A DNA stretch of 21,444 bases, from positions 325,221-346,664 of the forward strand of contig NW_014577285.1 in NCBI RefSeq assembly GCF_000485595.1, written 5' to 3'. Source of the stretch: Priapulus caudatus (taxonomy: Eukaryota > Priapulida > Priapulimorpha > Priapulimorphida > Priapulidae). The position numbers and the translations under genes were made by a program. This document shows, piece after piece, positions 1 through 10,700 of the stretch. Below the pieces are notes generated by a model. The model saw nothing but the letters and a program-made list of their open reading frames with translations. It ran no database searches and was not told the origin of the DNA. How positions within the stretch are numbered: the first letter of the stretch is position 1; each line of letters starts with the position of its first letter.

Positions 1-2
1 GA

Positions 3-44
<42 letters not shown>

Positions 45-66
45 CAAGAGAGAGAGAGAGAGAGAG
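1..66. repeat. (TA)n followed by (GA)n microsatellite
   Basis: About 40 nt of pure alternating TA, a short junction (GCAA), then about 20 nt of pure GA, decaying into GA-rich sequence up to about 107. Confidence 0.97.
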
Positions 67-107
67 CGAAAGAGGGACAGAAAGAGATAGAGATGGAGAG
101 AAGGAGG

Positions 108-1080
108 GCAAAACCTTACAACTAACTAGTGTATTGCTGACCGTTGGTGTATGTATATATATCTCGTTATTGAATCGACTAATTTTCTGAAACACTTTAG
201 CAAAACCAGCCTCGAAACAGATTTTTCAACCCAAGTGTGTATATGCTTATCAGCCAACACAAGTCATACCCGCACTATTTCCGGGAGATCGGGGACCAGC
301 CTGGCAGAGTTTGGTGGTCCTCTCATCATTGATCCGATCGTAATGCCTAATTGTCCTGCATCCTCTATTCACAGCTTGAAAAATAAAATGAATGAGTTTT
401 AGATCAGTGGCCCATTTAGAATTGTAATGATGTAGCCAGTAAATGGTAGCATAGGAGGGTCATTGCGCAGTAATGATTCCACAAGCTCGAGTAGCCTGCA
501 CAATGCTGCAATAGCAGCGTATATGCAGAAAATCAAGTGGGCTTCACACACAGGGTCGTGCATATATCGGCAGCATTGACGTCACCATGCATGTCACCTA
601 TAGTATTAGTATAGTACACACTCATTCAAGAAGCAGCGAGATCAGCGATCAAGCATCAGCGCCTCTAGCAATGTCTGTTTACACATGCTGTGCCCTGCTG
701 CTGCTCGCACGCGTTGTTTTCAAAGCCGGAATTCTGGTCATGATCTTACAATCAGTCGCATTCCAATACGGCTCAGCAGCGCACTTGGCCTGCCCGGCGC
801 TCACTCGATCTGACTGAACCGTATTTGTACAGAAGGCTTCTTCAGACACACACACGACATGCATAAACAATCAGCGCTCAAGATTTGATCAACGCGCTGG
901 TTGACCACGTGCATGACTGCAGTTTGCCGTGGTCGGGCATTTCCAGTTTTAGATCTACGACGAAGATGCAAGGGTAACACAGGACAACATATTATATAGC
1001 TCAGGACGTAAACTGTGCAAATTGTGTCTCAGTAGCTCAAAAATATTTCTCTTTCTACACAGTTGTAAGTACATTACATG
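108..1080. other. no gene recognised; unique sequence
   Basis: The open frames here are short, have no recognisable domain and are not flanked by convincing splice sites. The stretch from about 230 to 370 looks like unique sequence without repeats. Nothing resembling the missing PDZ domain was seen on either strand. Confidence 0.6.
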
Positions 1081-1110
1081 CGCGCGCACACGCGCACACA
1101 CGCACGCACG

Positions 1111-1162
<52 letters not shown>

Positions 1163-1230
1163 TATATATATATATTTATTTATTTATTTATTTATTCATT
1201 TATTCATTTATTTATATATACATATATATG
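1081..1230. repeat. compound CG/CA, TA and TTTA microsatellite
   Basis: CGCACA-type repeats (1081-1114) pass into 46 nt of pure CA (1115-1160), then TA, then tandem TTTA (about 1174-1215) and TA/CATA. The alternating purine-pyrimidine part could adopt Z-DNA. Confidence 0.97.
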
Positions 1231-1660
1231 CGTGCATTTTTGGTTTTTTGTTTATAACGGAATGGTCGAATAAAGTGCTTTGCATGTGAAATATTATAGC
1301 ATCGGCTTTCCTCTCTGCTGTTAGGCGAAGATCGTCTTACAACAACAGACAACCTCGAGACGTCTTATACGAGATTATGACCCAATATAATACAGTTGCG
1401 AGCGCATCAACGAGCGGATCCTTTACATTGCCGGCTTTGCCGTGTCTGATCCGTCTATATACATGCGCATCTTTGTATCGACATACAATTCGCACGCGAC
1501 TACGATCGGCATCGATACAAGTCTCTGCAATAGGATAACGCCGACGAAATGGCTCAGTGGAAGGCGATGACGTTTGATGTAAAAAGACCGCCGATAAAAT
1601 GTGCACTTGGTCGATGAGCAGTTGTCGCGCGTCGTTGGGTCTCCAAAGCGCAAGCTGTTT
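1231..1660. other. CpG-rich unique sequence, no gene recognised
   Basis: CpG dinucleotides are frequent on both strands and there is a GATGACGTTTG (CRE-like) site near 1566. It lies directly upstream of a TATA-like motif and may be regulatory. No coding potential was recognised. Confidence 0.45.
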
Positions 1661-1664
1661 TCAC

Positions 1665-1673
1665 TATAAATAG
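1665..1673 (+). promoter_or_regulatory. possible TATA box (TATAAATAG)
   Basis: This is a perfect TATAAATAG in CpG-rich DNA, followed at the expected 25-35 nt by a pyrimidine run (CTCTTTCTCCTTCTCCCG, about 1682-1699) that could hold an initiator. It could drive a first exon of the RhoGAP gene or an unrelated transcript. The downstream ORF starting at the ATG at 1806 encodes nothing recognisable. Confidence 0.35.
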
Positions 1674-2080
1674 GGGTGAAGCACTCTTTCTCCTTCTCCC
1701 GTGGCTGTTGCCGCCGCCAAAAAAACTCATTCTGTTTTCACTCGTTGGGTAAATTATCGGGCAGCATTTAGTGCCCGTCTGACGGCGGCACGGACCTTGA
1801 GAGAGATGACTCGGCTCCGAGTGCGCGCTGCCGAGTTTAAATCGGGGAAGAGCACGGCACGTGGTTTCCATTACCTGGTAGTGAAGCCAGATATGCGCTT
1901 ACCCTGCTGCAGCGTGGGGTCTTGTCTTGTGCCTACTTCGTAGCGCGCTGGTTTTGTCGGTATCTAGGTTGTAATTATACGTGAGAGCTATATAGGCCAT
2001 GCTGCAGCCGCCGCGTTATTGAACATTATTTTTTATCCATTGAACTCCTCGCCGCAATCCTGGTTTCTCCACCACTCATC

Positions 2081-2117
2081 TCTCTCGCTTTCTCCCCCCC
2101 CCTCTCTCTCTCTTTCC

Positions 2118-2157
<40 letters not shown>

Positions 2158-2276
2158 TTCTCTCTCTCTTTCCTCTCTCTCTCTCTCTCTTCTTCTTCTC
2201 TCTCTCTTCTTTTTCTTTTCTGCCCTCTCTCTCTCTGCTCCTCTCTTCTCTCTCTTCTCATATCTTCTCTCCCCCC

Positions 2277-2313
<37 letters not shown>

Positions 2314-2400
2314 CCTCTCCCTCTCTCTCTCTCGCTCTCTCTCTATCTCTCCTCTCTCTCTCTATCTCCTCTCTCTCTCTCTCTCTCCCTGTCTCTCCCC
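2081..2400. repeat. CT-rich (pyrimidine) microsatellite, 320 bp
   Basis: Nearly pure pyrimidine on the + strand: runs of (CT)n interrupted by TTT, CCC and TCTTCTTC. The long Ser/Leu-rich frames across it are artefacts of the repeat. Confidence 0.97.
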
Positions 2401-3000
2401 CATTCTTCATGTGTGTGTGCGCCATCTCACAATTCTTCTCATACTTACTCGCACGCTCTCATCTGCTCTCTCCCTGTATCTCCTTCATGTCTCCTCGACC
2501 ACCTCCTCCTGTGCTTTTAGACACATGCGTACGTGTGGTGTATGTATGCGCGTATATTAGCTCTGGTTTGGGAAAGGTTCTGATTATGCTCATGGATAAC
2601 GGTAACCATAATACAGGATGCTCGTGGGTGAGTTTACAGGGGTAAGTTCAATACTGCATGGAGGAGGAAGGAAGGTCGCGGCTGGTGGGTGGGGGTTACA
2701 CGATCAGTGCAGCAGGGTGCACTATTTCGGGAGCTGGCTTGTTGTTGCTGCCGGTCGTGCCAGTGTTTGTGCTCACGCTGTTCCGCCTGATTATAGACTA
2801 ATTCTGGTAATTAGATGTTTGCAAAAAGCCCAGTTTCACCGTGGCCGTTTTTGCACTCATTCGCATTAGTGCCTGCGTCGTGGATATTCGTGGAATCCGA
2901 TATCTGCCGGGTTTTATTTTGCAGCTGTAGGTTCCCCCCGAAGCTCTCGCGCGCGAGTAGCGTAGAAGAGACGGGAGAGGAAGGGGGGTTGGTATCCAGC
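2401..3000. other. no gene recognised; two strong donor-like sites
   Basis: An ATG at 2591 opens a 17-codon frame holding two donor-like sequences, TGG|GTGAGT (about 2626) and CAGG|GGTAAGT (about 2640). This could be a short first exon, but the encoded peptide is uninformative. The rest shows no coding signal. Confidence 0.3.
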
Positions 3001-3540
3001 GCATAGGCATCGCGGCCGCTTAGGCCCGGGCTCGTAAAGTTACGTTTTTGCGTTCGGCATCAGCAGTGCAGCGGTGGATGGCGTGGGAAGCGGAGCGCTG
3101 TCTTTGCGTGGCTACACGCTGCTGCTGGCTTCACCACCGTGCTCGTTAGCTTCGTTTTGCGACGATGCGCGGTTGCAGATGACACTGAGCGGATAGGAGT
3201 GTACAGGGGAGCGAGGGTGCGACGACTACAACTGCACGCAGAAAATGGAAGCAGCAGCCGCCGACGGTCCGGACGGGTGCGGAGATGCTGCGGAAGCGGC
3301 AGAAGCTGCTGCTGTGGTTGGTGGTTTCTCTTGTTTGCTATTGTTGCCCGTGCTCTCAATCCTTTCAGCATAGCAGTCCTCGGCGTGAGTGCTGTCTGAG
3401 GATTTGCCTCCGCAGCAGCAGTTAATGAATGTACGTGAAGTGAAAATTCGGCAGTTGCACGTGCAAGCTGGCAATATCTCTCTAGACGTAGAGCGATGCA
3501 TGTCTCTTCAAAACGTCTGTCGTTCACCACAGCCTATTTC
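3001..3540 (+). promoter_or_regulatory. CpG-rich block, candidate promoter or 5' exon
   Basis: A GC- and CpG-rich stretch with a well-placed ATG at 3245 and a good donor-like GGC|GTGAGT near 3384, about 1.2 kb upstream of the first recognised exon. It could be an alternative promoter or 5' UTR exon of the RhoGAP gene. No TATA box or homology supports this. Confidence 0.35.
3245..3373 (+). CDS. candidate 42-residue small ORF with hydrophobic C-terminus
   Basis: The ATG has a favourable context (A at -3, G at +4). The peptide has an Ala/Glu/Asp-rich N-terminal half (MEAAAADGPDGCGDAAEAAE) and a hydrophobic C-terminal half (VVGGFSCLLLLPVLSILSA), resembling a tail-anchored microprotein. GCN and GCT trinucleotide runs could produce this by chance. 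It could also be an upstream ORF in a 5' UTR. I recognise no homologue. Confidence 0.2.
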   Translation: MEAAAADGPDGCGDAAEAAEAAAVVGGFSCLLLLPVLSILSA

Positions 3541-4568
3541 AACTAGACCTTCACGAGTGCGCGCATGAACACACGTGTGTCTTAATTGGTGCAGTGACAA
3601 GTATGGACAGGCCGGCCGGCAGGAGGTCCGGCACATGTGCGGGTGGTTTCTGAGAAGCTGAAAAATCGTATCCGCATCCAGGAAGTCATCCCGGTTGTTG
3701 TTGTTGTGCTTGTAGCTGTGCTAGGGAAGCACTATGTACTGCTAGCCGTGAAGGCTGTTTAAGAAAAAAAATGCTAAAATTGGGAATTGGTAAATTTGAT
3801 GATCAGCTCACGGTTGTAGGTTGCGTTCACACCATGCGCTCATGATTGGCTGCATGTTGCAGGTATGCGGCAATGACATACCCGGACCTTGTGACCTTGT
3901 CTGCCTTACCGAGAAGAGTAAAGTAGATTGCGTTGTTTCTGAAGTGTTCGACGTCGTGCTGGGCACAGACTCATTGCTGGGTCTGGAGAGGCGGCCCTGA
4001 ACAGCTTGTGCTCACCCCCGCTACACGGTCGGCGTCAAAAATAGAAATATGTGCCCACTGATCTGTCAGATCAGTTCACACCACCCTACATGCCGGGAAT
4101 GTGTAGCGGGAATATCTACTTGACCTTTTTGCTTGCATCCATCCTCGGCAAATAGCCTTGAGTCACTGGGAGAGTGTGATATGTGTCTAACCATGCTGTA
4201 CGGTGTATTGACGCTTGTAGCGACAGTGAGGTGTAAAACCGCTTCTTTTAGAAGCCAAACGGACATATGAGTGGATATATAAGTTGGAACTTCTAGTGCA
4301 CATTACTAAGTCCTGTCACATGAATAGTAAAATGTATATATTTGGATCTGAATTGCTGTCATAAGATATGGCATTTGATGCTGACACTGTCATAACAAAT
4401 CATATTACATTTAAGTAATTTAATATGTTTTACAAAGAAAGTTAGTGCATTGCCTATCCCCTGAACGATAGATATGACACACAAAATACTGAGTATAAAA
4501 TATACACTTATCTGCATGTTACAGCCGTGTTTCGATCATGTTTTACCACACATTTCTGTTGTTTGTAG
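3541..4568. other. intron or upstream DNA, no gene recognised
   Basis: Checked for PDZ exons between possible acceptors and donors; none reads like the GFGFTLRH or GLCxGDRI signatures of the family. A 53-codon frame at 3842-4003 has no recognisable domain. The last 15 nt form the acceptor of exon 1. Confidence 0.6.
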
Positions 4569-4765
4569 GCTTACCCAAAGTCGGCATACATGTACAGCCG
4601 GGGCCACGACCCCTACACTGGTCGAGCCACCAACATTCCCCGTCCTCCTCCCCTGTACACATCTCACTTCTCCCCACCACCTTTCACTTCACAACCTTCT
4701 CCATTCCCTGCAGAAGCCAGTGTGCCACAGCCGTTTGAGGAGTCAGCGCAGCCCCAGCCAGCAAG
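4569..4765 (+). CDS. ARHGAP21/23: exon 1 seen: segment just C-terminal to the PDZ domain
   Basis: It opens in phase 0 after an acceptor ending in TTGTAG and ends in phase 2 before GTATGT. It reads [18 protein letters not shown] and then NIPRPPPLY. In vertebrate ARHGAP21/23 the matching stretch (AYSQDAYL... followed by IPEPPP) directly follows the last PDZ beta strand, which fixes the register. The rest is Pro/Ser/Phe-rich and disordered. Because the exon starts right at the PDZ edge, at least one PDZ exon must lie upstream; none was recognised between 1 and 4568. Confidence 0.92.
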
Positions 4766-7700
4766 GTATGTTTTTCCTCTCAACGCATACGTAAATAAAT
4801 TATGCCTCTACTAATTGTTACGGGTTAAAGTGTGTACCATGGCGTGCAGTGTATAGTCAGTACTGGCTAGAATTCGGGACTATTTTAGAGAGAAAAAATC
4901 GTGAATGGAAATTTCGTTTGTAAAAACGTCATATTCACAATTTTGCTTTAGATTATCTTTAATTGAATGCAAAGTAGTGAATTTTTCCTCATTAAATTAA
5001 AATATAAACGAATAGCAGGTAGGTTGTAACGGAATGCTAATGGGCATCTCTCTGTTGGCATTGCAGGTATCGCTCAGAAGTTACCATCCCTTCTCCCAGT
5101 AGTCAGTCAGCAGCTCAGGTCTCTCTGTCACCACCAAAGCGACGTCACCGGGTAAGCCCCGCCCTCCTTTCTCTAGGGCCTGCCCCCTATGCTCGACAGG
5201 CTAGTAAGATCAAGCAGAGCAGTTTCTTCAATTCACCAGACGGCCGGAGATATCAGGCGGATGAACTGGAGCAAGAGATGAAGGACCATCCAGAAACAGG
5301 TAAGGCAATGCCTTCTGATGATGAAGTCATCGCTCTGTCAGCTCCTACCGTAATTGACGTGGTAATAAATGTAATTCTCAAAAATCTCTCAAAAATTCTC
5401 TTAGTTCTTGTGTCTTCAAACAGCTGAAATCGATGCTTGTATTGTAGCTTCTACGACTGACGCAGCTAACCATCTTTTCTTAACTGTTACAGGATTTCCA
5501 ACAGCACCAAGTCCGCAGAACTTTACGACGGTGCCGCCACTGGGCTCAGCTGCACCCGTAGCCATACCTCCCCATGTAGCGGGTGCAGACAGCAACAGTG
5601 CGGCATCGCGCGTGTTTAACACACAGGTGCCAATGTCCCAGTCTGCGTACCCAGGTTGGGACCACCCTGCGGCCAGCGACGCTGCCGGTGTTAGCGGCAG
5701 CGGCGCGAACGAAGATCGAACTAGTGCGACGGCGGGCAACGGCGGCCAGGCGGGCCAGCGGTCGACGCCGCCGCCGCGGCCGCTGGGGTTCGGCAGCGAG
5801 AGCATCCGGCGCTCGCAGGAGCGGCTCAAGCAGGCGGCGCAGGAGCACGACGCGGCGCACAGCGTGAAGCTGCGCATCCCGCCGGCACGCGACGTCGCCG
5901 GCGTCTACGTGAAGAAGGCCGTCGACCACCTGTACGGCAAGAACTCGCTCGAGTCGTGCCGCGCGCAGGAGGCGCTCAACCTCGCGACGAGCGACGACCC
6001 GGCCGCGCAGCAGCGACACGCGCATAAGTACGGCCGCTCGCCGACGGCGCCGCTGCTGCGCGGACGCACGAGCTTCGACCTGCGGCCGCGGCACGACAAC
6101 GCCGCCGCGCCATGCGCGCCCGTCTTCTCGCAGTGCCCCGCGTCGGTTGCCATCACCCGGTCGGCGTACCCGTCGCCGTACGCGCCCGCCGAGACGCCGC
6201 CGCCAGGGGGCGCAGTCGCGGCGGTGGCGGCAGCACCGGAGATGCGGCGCGCGCCGAGCCTGCGCAAGCAGGTCGCGAACAGCGCGAGCCTTGACAGCAT
6301 CCACACGACGGCGGGGCTGCGGCAAATGCCGTCGCTCGCCGAGCTCATGAAGACCGGCAAGCTGAACTACAACGAGCACTCTGGCGTCGGCGGCGACGAC
6401 GACGCGCGCTACAAGTCGGACACGCACCTGCTCGCCGTTCCCGAGCCGAAGCGGCTCAGCTACACGGCGAGCCTCAGCAAGATTCACGAGGAAATCGTCG
6501 CGCAGAGCCTCGAGGCGAAGCCGTCGCGGCCCATCTGCACGCCGTGGGTGCAGAACGGCGTGCAGAGCGGCCGCTCGGCGATCCAGGCCGCCAAGCGCGC
6601 GTTTCTCATCCAGGCGGGCCTGCTCGACAAGGAGAGCCTCGAGCCGGTCTCGCCGCCGTTCACGATGAAGGGGGCGCCGGCGGCGGTGCAGCGGCGTGAG
6701 GCGGCGGCGGCGCCGGCGTTGCAGACGCAGCACGCGCGCCGACAGTTCCTTGGCGTGACCGTCAACGAGGACTACGTTCCGGCGCCGCTGTCGTCGTCCG
6801 GCTCGTGGGGATTCGCTTCCGGTGAGGCGGCCGCCGCCGCCGCGACAAAACCCGACACGCTGCCCGCCGTGCAGGTGACGCCCCCTGGCGACGGCAAGGA
6901 GAAGGTGAAGCCGCCGCTGCGTAAGCGCATGACGACGCCGGAGCTGCGCGTGCCGATCAGCCGGTCGTTTACGCAGCTCGACGTGATGCCGCAGCAGAGC
7001 GACGAGGAGCGCATCGCCGCGCTTAGGCTCGTGCAGCAGCGGCACAAGCAGTTTGAGGTACGTCGCTGTGGTTACGTGCGCGCATCCCCGCGGTTACGTG
7101 CTCGCGTTACCGCGGTCATGTGCGCGTGTTGCTGTGGTTACGTGCGCGCGTTGCCGCGGTCACGTCCGCGTGTCGCCGCAGTCTCGCGAATGAGCCGCTC
7201 GCTTTACCGCAATACTGATCTGCGGCGTTGATATATATATATAATGTGTTTACATATATCATTATATATATATGTGTGATATATTATATAATAGGTGTAG
7301 GTGCAATGGGGCAACCGTACCCGTGTTCCCACTCTGTTTGTTGTTTGCTTTCACTGAATACAGTAATGTAGTGCCGCACAATACGTGATTAATGCAGTGA
7401 GTATGCATCATAAAACCTTGTGTTTTTGAAGTTACAAGTAGGTTTAAGTACAATTTTTAGTTAATTGAAGTGAACTCTAACCATTAATTAGGTGTGCTTA
7501 ATTATCGATGCCCATATATTCACATGGTGTATATAGAACCTTGAGATGGTTATCAAGACAGCCACGTTTGGCACAGCCATGGAAAGATGTTAATTTTATA
7601 GCATATGCATTCATGTCCTGGTACCTATGCAAGCCATCAGATCTTATCTCGATAGTATTCTTACAGTTCGCTGTTTATTATAATTGTGCATAATTCATTT

Positions 7701-10700
7701 GTAGTCGGGCAGTCTAGATGAGATCGCAGCACGAGGTAAAGCACATACGAATTACAAGGAAGAGGCTGAGAAGGTGGCCGCTCTGAGCATGCACAACGTT
7801 GCTTACAGGGCCACGCTATTTGGCCTCAGTGTCGAAGGTATGAGATTCCCGGGTGAATACCAGTTAACCTCCCAAGATTCAAACTAGCAATCGTAACTCA
7901 GAAGTACTATCGTATTTCGTTTATTGAACCCTCATTGGATCGGTATTTTTCATAATGGGCAAGAAAAGATATATCAGATATTGCATTGTAAAAATAGCTA
8001 ATAAATAATGTGTAATCGTAATTGTAATTGCCATTTTTCAAACGTTGCCGATATGTTGACCGAGTGCAGTAATCATCAGAACCTTGACTTGAGCTTGACC
8101 CTGCTGCAAATGATCTGTGCATTGCAGTAGCCATTGGCAAGGTCTGCCAGACAATGGAATGATTTAGGCTGTGCAGTACATAGTGATAGGAATCACTTAC
8201 GTTTGCTCTATTTCATGTAGATCTGTTAAATTAATCCAAACATGGATGTCATCTGGTAGAAGCTGAATAGACATGAAACACAATGTTCTTTTAAACTAAG
8301 AATCACGTTATTAGTTCCCCATCGCTGCCGTCAACTAGCGGGTAAACAGTAAGTGAGAAACTTCAGCATAGATAAAATCACGTGGATCTTTTTGAATCAC
8401 TGGATATGCTAGGCAAGCTGTGTTGCTGCATACTAATGAGCATGCGATAACAGCAGTCTCATGACCCTGGGGCTGTTCTTATTTTCATTAAGCTACAGAA
8501 AGGACAATATTTACGTATATATTTCATACCATCCATTGCCTGTAAACGACATTAATTGTAGCTGCTGTGAATAACATGAAGCTGTTAACCTGCTGAAACT
8601 TCTGGTTGCATGATACACGTATCCGTCTAAATGGCCCGTCTCGGTTGCATTCATGTAGAACTCGAGAGGATCGAAAAGCAGAAGGATAAGCAGAAGAGGA
8701 CACACGACCAGCATCAAGTACCGAAGCTGCTGGTTCGACGAGCTTCCCTCGATTTGGCCCCGTCCATGCCAAATAGCAAGCAACATGTGGAACCCGCCCC
8801 CCTCATCACCATCACCAAGGTAGCGAGCTGACAGTGCTATCTGTGGCGTTTTCATTGGTATTATTGTCAGTGACTGTGCCAACAATGCGAACAGATAGCT
8901 CCTGCAGTTATGAAGATAAAAGATGATATAAGATCCAAATTATGAATTAAACATTCATTGAAATATCTTCCCAATTAACCATGCCAGCTGACATTTTATT
9001 AGTTTAATATCAAGGCAACAATTTCGTATCATCTTACTAATAGCATGGCTGCAGTCCAGTCTGATAGGCTTATTTGCTCAAATAGAAAGCGATGAACACT
9101 GATGCATGTATGTGAAGGTGCCTTAGATAGTCCTGTAAATCTTAAACAGCATCAGGGTTTTCATTATCTTTTATAGTAACAGGCCGAAATGCTTTTGCAA
9201 CAGGCCGTGGGGGAGTGAGGGCGGGGGGTTTGGGGGTACCCCCCAAATTGTTTTTAAAAACCTTGATGCTCTGAGATGCAATCTGGTGTATTCCGAGCTG
9301 CAGTAAACAGACACATTTGGATTACAGTATGGTCCTTTTTTCCAATTTGGTTTCTCCTGGTACATTCAGAGTTCACCAACTTTCCAAATTATGACGATTT
9401 AGTAATTATAAGAGTTAGACAATTAAGTATGTAAATAGCGTTACTTAAAAACAAAACAATGCTTCTTGTGCACATAACATGCATACAAATATACTCAACT
9501 GATTTATTAGTAGTAGCTCATGAAACACTTTCACTTTGGAGAATAATTACAGCAAACTAAAATTATGCAAATGAATTCTCTTTTTTTTTTAAATATTATA
9601 CTTGAGCCAATTGTAACCGGCCGAAACAGCAGAGTAGACGGTCAATTCGGCCGGTGGCCGGTTCCTAATGAGAACACTGAGCAAAGTTCTAAATTTCACA
9701 TCTGTGGCATCTCATGTTGAAAACATCTATGATATTAATTATCTGATTCTGTCAACTTGACTGTGAGCTATAGATAACATTGTTGCGTAGGAAATCATGG
9801 ATGCTGCTGCCGAAGCTGATCTGCTGCATTCAACAGAAGAGGAGAGAAAGAGAACAAGAGCCGTTCGCCAGAACTCCTACCTCTCTGCTGTCGCCTCGCC
9901 ATACAAGAGTAAGCACCCTCTGGCATCATTGCTTTTCCTGCCTGCCCATGTGTTTGCTGCCTGTAATATCTACATGACTCTGGCTGTGATAGTGGTTGCA
10001 TCAAGTAATAATACAGTCAAGGAAGTCTGGAAGTATGACATAGACGTGGACTGAGATATGAGGATATACAGCTACATTGCTTATCGTATTCTGGGAATGT
10101 TGTTTTTTTGCATGGGTTTCGTGTGATGTTGTTGTAGTTATATGGTAACATCTGCTGTGTGTGTATTTTGTGCAATGATGGAGAATAAGGTTCTAATGCA
10201 TATTAGCATGTTTTGCGTGCCATTTTCGTAGCTACATTAGCAGCAGAAGTGTCACCTTTCATTTGTACTGATTTGTTTTTGTGTATTCCTGTTGCTAAAT
10301 GTGTTCAATTGTCATAGTTGACCGTCGCACTGTCGACTTGTCGACCGATGAGCATGCATCACAGTTATTGGGAATGTTGTGATTAAGCTGTCTTCATGTA
10401 ATTCATGTTTTTTTTAGAGCATTGTGCTATTAACATGATACCCTACCTCACCCTGCATGTGCCTGAGTGAATGTGCTTGCGGTCACTAAAATGTTGCTGT
10501 GTGTGTGTGCGTCTGCTTGCAGAGGTGTTGCAGCGACCGAGTCTGCAACTGGTCTCTGATCATTACTTGTACATGGATGAGTTGAATGGTGGTATGGCCC
10601 AGACGTTTGAAGAAGATGAGGAAGAGATTGAGGATGAAGATGAGGATGAGTTCATGGCTAGGCTGATGCAGAAGCGTGTAGCAGGCAGTGAGCCTAGCAG

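Larger units (their letters stand above)
8820..9790 (+). other. intron 5, with dispersed-repeat remnants
   Basis: 971 nt. It holds a fold-back structure (9148-9270), sequence downstream of it that reads like a decayed dispersed repeat, and a GGCCGG inverted motif (9615-9663). The remainder is AT-rich and featureless. Confidence 0.75.

Noticed and set aside
955-1273. Cys-Val and Thr-His repeat frames
   Set aside because: Translations of the (CA)n/(TG)n microsatellite.
2019-2645. 208-codon Ser/Leu-rich frame on the + strand
   Set aside because: Produced by the CT repeat; no stop codon can occur in pure (CT)n and no domain is present.
3842-4003. 53-codon frame beginning MIGCMLQVCGNDIPGP
   Set aside because: Considered as a small gene or exon, but the acceptor is poor, no donor follows and no family is recognised.
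5152-5176. Possible 25-nt mini-intron (GTAAGC...CTCTAG) inside exon 2
   Set aside because: Too short for an animal intron, and its removal would break the phase match between exon 2 and exon 3.
5546-7045. 499-codon open frame on the minus strand opposite exon 3
   Set aside because: It is a shadow of the GC-rich codon use of exon 3: Arg-rich, no domain, and the + strand frame is in phase with its neighbours and fits the family.
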